Of a stretch of 64,000 bases of DNA, positions 62,996 through 64,000 are shown piece by piece. Position numbers and translations under genes: made by a program. Origin of the DNA: Achromobacter sp. AONIH1 (lineage in GTDB: Bacteria; Pseudomonadota; Gammaproteobacteria; Burkholderiales; Burkholderiaceae_B); NCBI RefSeq assembly GCF_002902905.1, contig NZ_CP026124.1, forward strand, positions 4,588,001 through 4,652,000. The letters are read 5' to 3'. Under the pieces are notes generated by a model. It made no database searches. It saw only the letters and a list, made by a program, of their open reading frames with translations, and was not told where the DNA came from. Position 1 is the stretch's first letter; each line of letters begins with the position of its first letter.

Positions 62996-64000
62996 ATGAG
63001 CGCGCTGGCCCGCATTCCCTTTTCGATCCTGGACCTGGCTCCCATCGTCCAGGGCCGCGACGCGGCCGACGCCTTCCGCAACACCGTCGCGGTCGCGCAG
63101 CAGGCCGAACGATTGGGCTACAACCGCTTCTGGCTGGCGGAACACCACAACATCAACGGCGTGGCCAGCAGCGCCACGGCGGTGCTGATCGGCCACGTGG
63201 CCGCGCACACCAAGACGCTGCGCGTGGGCTCGGGCGGCGTGATGCTGCCCAATCACGCGCCGCTGATCATCGCCGAGCAGTTCGGCACGCTGGAAACCCT
63301 GTATCCCGGCCGCATCGACCTGGGCCTGGGCCGCGCGCCCGGCAGCGACGGCGCCACGCAGCACGCGCTGCGGCGCGGCCCGCGCAGCGGCCTGGAATTC
63401 CCCGCGCTGGTTGAAGAGTTGCGCGGCTTCCTGGCGCCCTCGCGTCCGGGACAGCCGGTGCGCGCGATTCCCGGCGAAGGTCTGGACATTCCCATCTGGC
63501 TGCTAGGGTCGAGCGACTTTAGCGCCCGCATGGCCGCCGAGCTGGGCCTGCCGTTCTCCTTCGCCGGTCATTTCTCGCCCGAGGGCATGGCCGCGATGCG
63601 CCTCTACCGGCACCTGTTCAAGCCGTCCGCCACGCTGTCCAAGCCCTATTCGATGATCGGCGTGCCCGTCATCGCCGCCGAAACGGACGAGGCCGCGCGC
63701 TTCCAGGCCACCACGCAGGAACTGAAGTTCCTTTCCCTGGTGCGTGGCAACCGGCTGCAGTTGCAGCCGCCGGTCGAGAGCATGGACGGCGTATGGAACG
63801 AATGGGAACGCGCGGCGGTCGAACAACGACTGGGCGCGGCCATCGTCGGCGGCCCGGACACGGTCAAGCGCAAGCTCGAGGCGCTGGTCGCCGAAACGGA
63901 GGCCGATGAAGTCATGATCGTCTCGGACTTCTTCGATATCCGCGACCGACTCCGCTCCTTCGAAATCGTGGCGTCGTTGAAGAACGGCGCCGGACTATCC
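62996..64000 (+). CDS. Luciferase-like (LLM class) flavin-dependent oxidoreductase, 3' end cut
   Basis: 335 residues visible, running off the right edge in frame. Bacterial-luciferase-like TIM barrel: [62 protein letters not shown] and, late, [14 protein letters not shown]. This is the single-domain group often annotated LLM oxidoreductase of unknown substrate, usually about 330-340 residues, so the stop should lie just outside. AGGA precedes the ATG at 62996. Confidence 0.9.
   Translation, partial: MSALARIPFSILDLAPIVQGRDAADAFRNTVAVAQQAERLGYNRFWLAEHHNINGVASSATAVLIGHVAAHTKTLRVGSGGVMLPNHAPLIIAEQFGTLETLYPGRIDLGLGRAPGSDGATQHALRRGPRSGLEFPALVEELRGFLAPSRPGQPVRAIPGEGLDIPIWLLGSSDFSARMAAELGLPFSFAGHFSPEGMAAMRLYRHLFKPSATLSKPYSMIGVPVIAAETDEAARFQATTQELKFLSLVRGNRLQLQPPVESMDGVWNEWERAAVEQRLGAAIVGGPDTVKRKLEALVAETEADEVMIVSDFFDIRDRLRSFEIVASLKNGAGLS

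Overview
The window is about 64 kb of GC-rich, densely coding DNA (roughly two thirds G+C by eye). Gene content points to a betaproteobacterium of the Burkholderiales, most likely the Bordetella/Achromobacter group (Alcaligenaceae). The support is a surE-pcm-nlpD operon, a FabV enoyl reductase, a peroxiredoxin-glutaredoxin fusion, classical Gram-negative porins, many LysR regulators, and several tripartite (TRAP) and ABC solute importers. The genus is inferred from family resemblance and cannot be proved here. I see no rRNA, tRNA, CRISPR array, insertion sequence or phage gene. It reads as ordinary chromosome rich in transport and catabolism.

Layout. 1-4.0 kb: the end of an MFS operon, then a glnHPQ amino-acid ABC importer. 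4.2-10.4 kb: a C45-type Ntn hydrolase, a fused 5-oxoprolinase with a winged-helix regulator, and NudC. 10.8-15.0 kb: a TRAP importer and a porin. 15.1-19.7 kb: a complete liv-type branched-chain amino-acid ABC operon. 19.9-28.5 kb: a catabolic block made of a DUF1445 protein, a LysR gene, an amidase, a DUF2848 protein, a TRAP importer and a second, paralogous LysR gene. 28.6-32.6 kb: an EamA exporter, fabV, serB and a third LysR gene. 32.8-36.6 kb: an FbpABC-like importer. 36.6-43.2 kb: a LolD/YbbA-type ATPase divergent from tesA, ppiD, an M20 peptidase, a glycerophosphodiesterase and rlmJ. 43.2-48.4 kb: a fourth LysR gene divergent from an hglS-aminotransferase pair (lysine/2-oxoadipate catabolism), then a flavin disulfide reductase. 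48.6-52.6 kb: peroxiredoxin-glutaredoxin and a copZ/copA-cueR copper module. 52.6-64 kb: rlmD, a TorF-type protein, a Spy-like protein, surE-pcm-nlpD-exonuclease, plsY, tsaD, a purine permease and a luciferase-like oxidoreductase cut by the window end.

How genes work together. The best candidate for something undescribed is the 19.9-28.5 kb block. Two paralogous LysR genes each sit directly upstream of an almost equally spaced 46-bp promoter/operator element (30 of 46 positions identical), and each element precedes a target: the DUF1445 gene in one case, the TRAP-DUF2848-amidase operon in the other. This looks like a duplicated regulator-operator cassette driving one scattered pathway for import and hydrolysis of an amide or lactam. 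A second clear unit is lysR / hglS / aminotransferase. Its intergenic region holds two TTCAT-N7-ATGAA boxes, and its enzymes fit 2-aminoadipate to 2-oxoadipate to 2-hydroxyglutarate. The copper module carries two CueR-type operators with 19-bp promoter spacers facing opposite ways. ppiD has a leader with an extended -10 promoter followed by an intrinsic terminator before the gene, suggesting attenuation or a small RNA.
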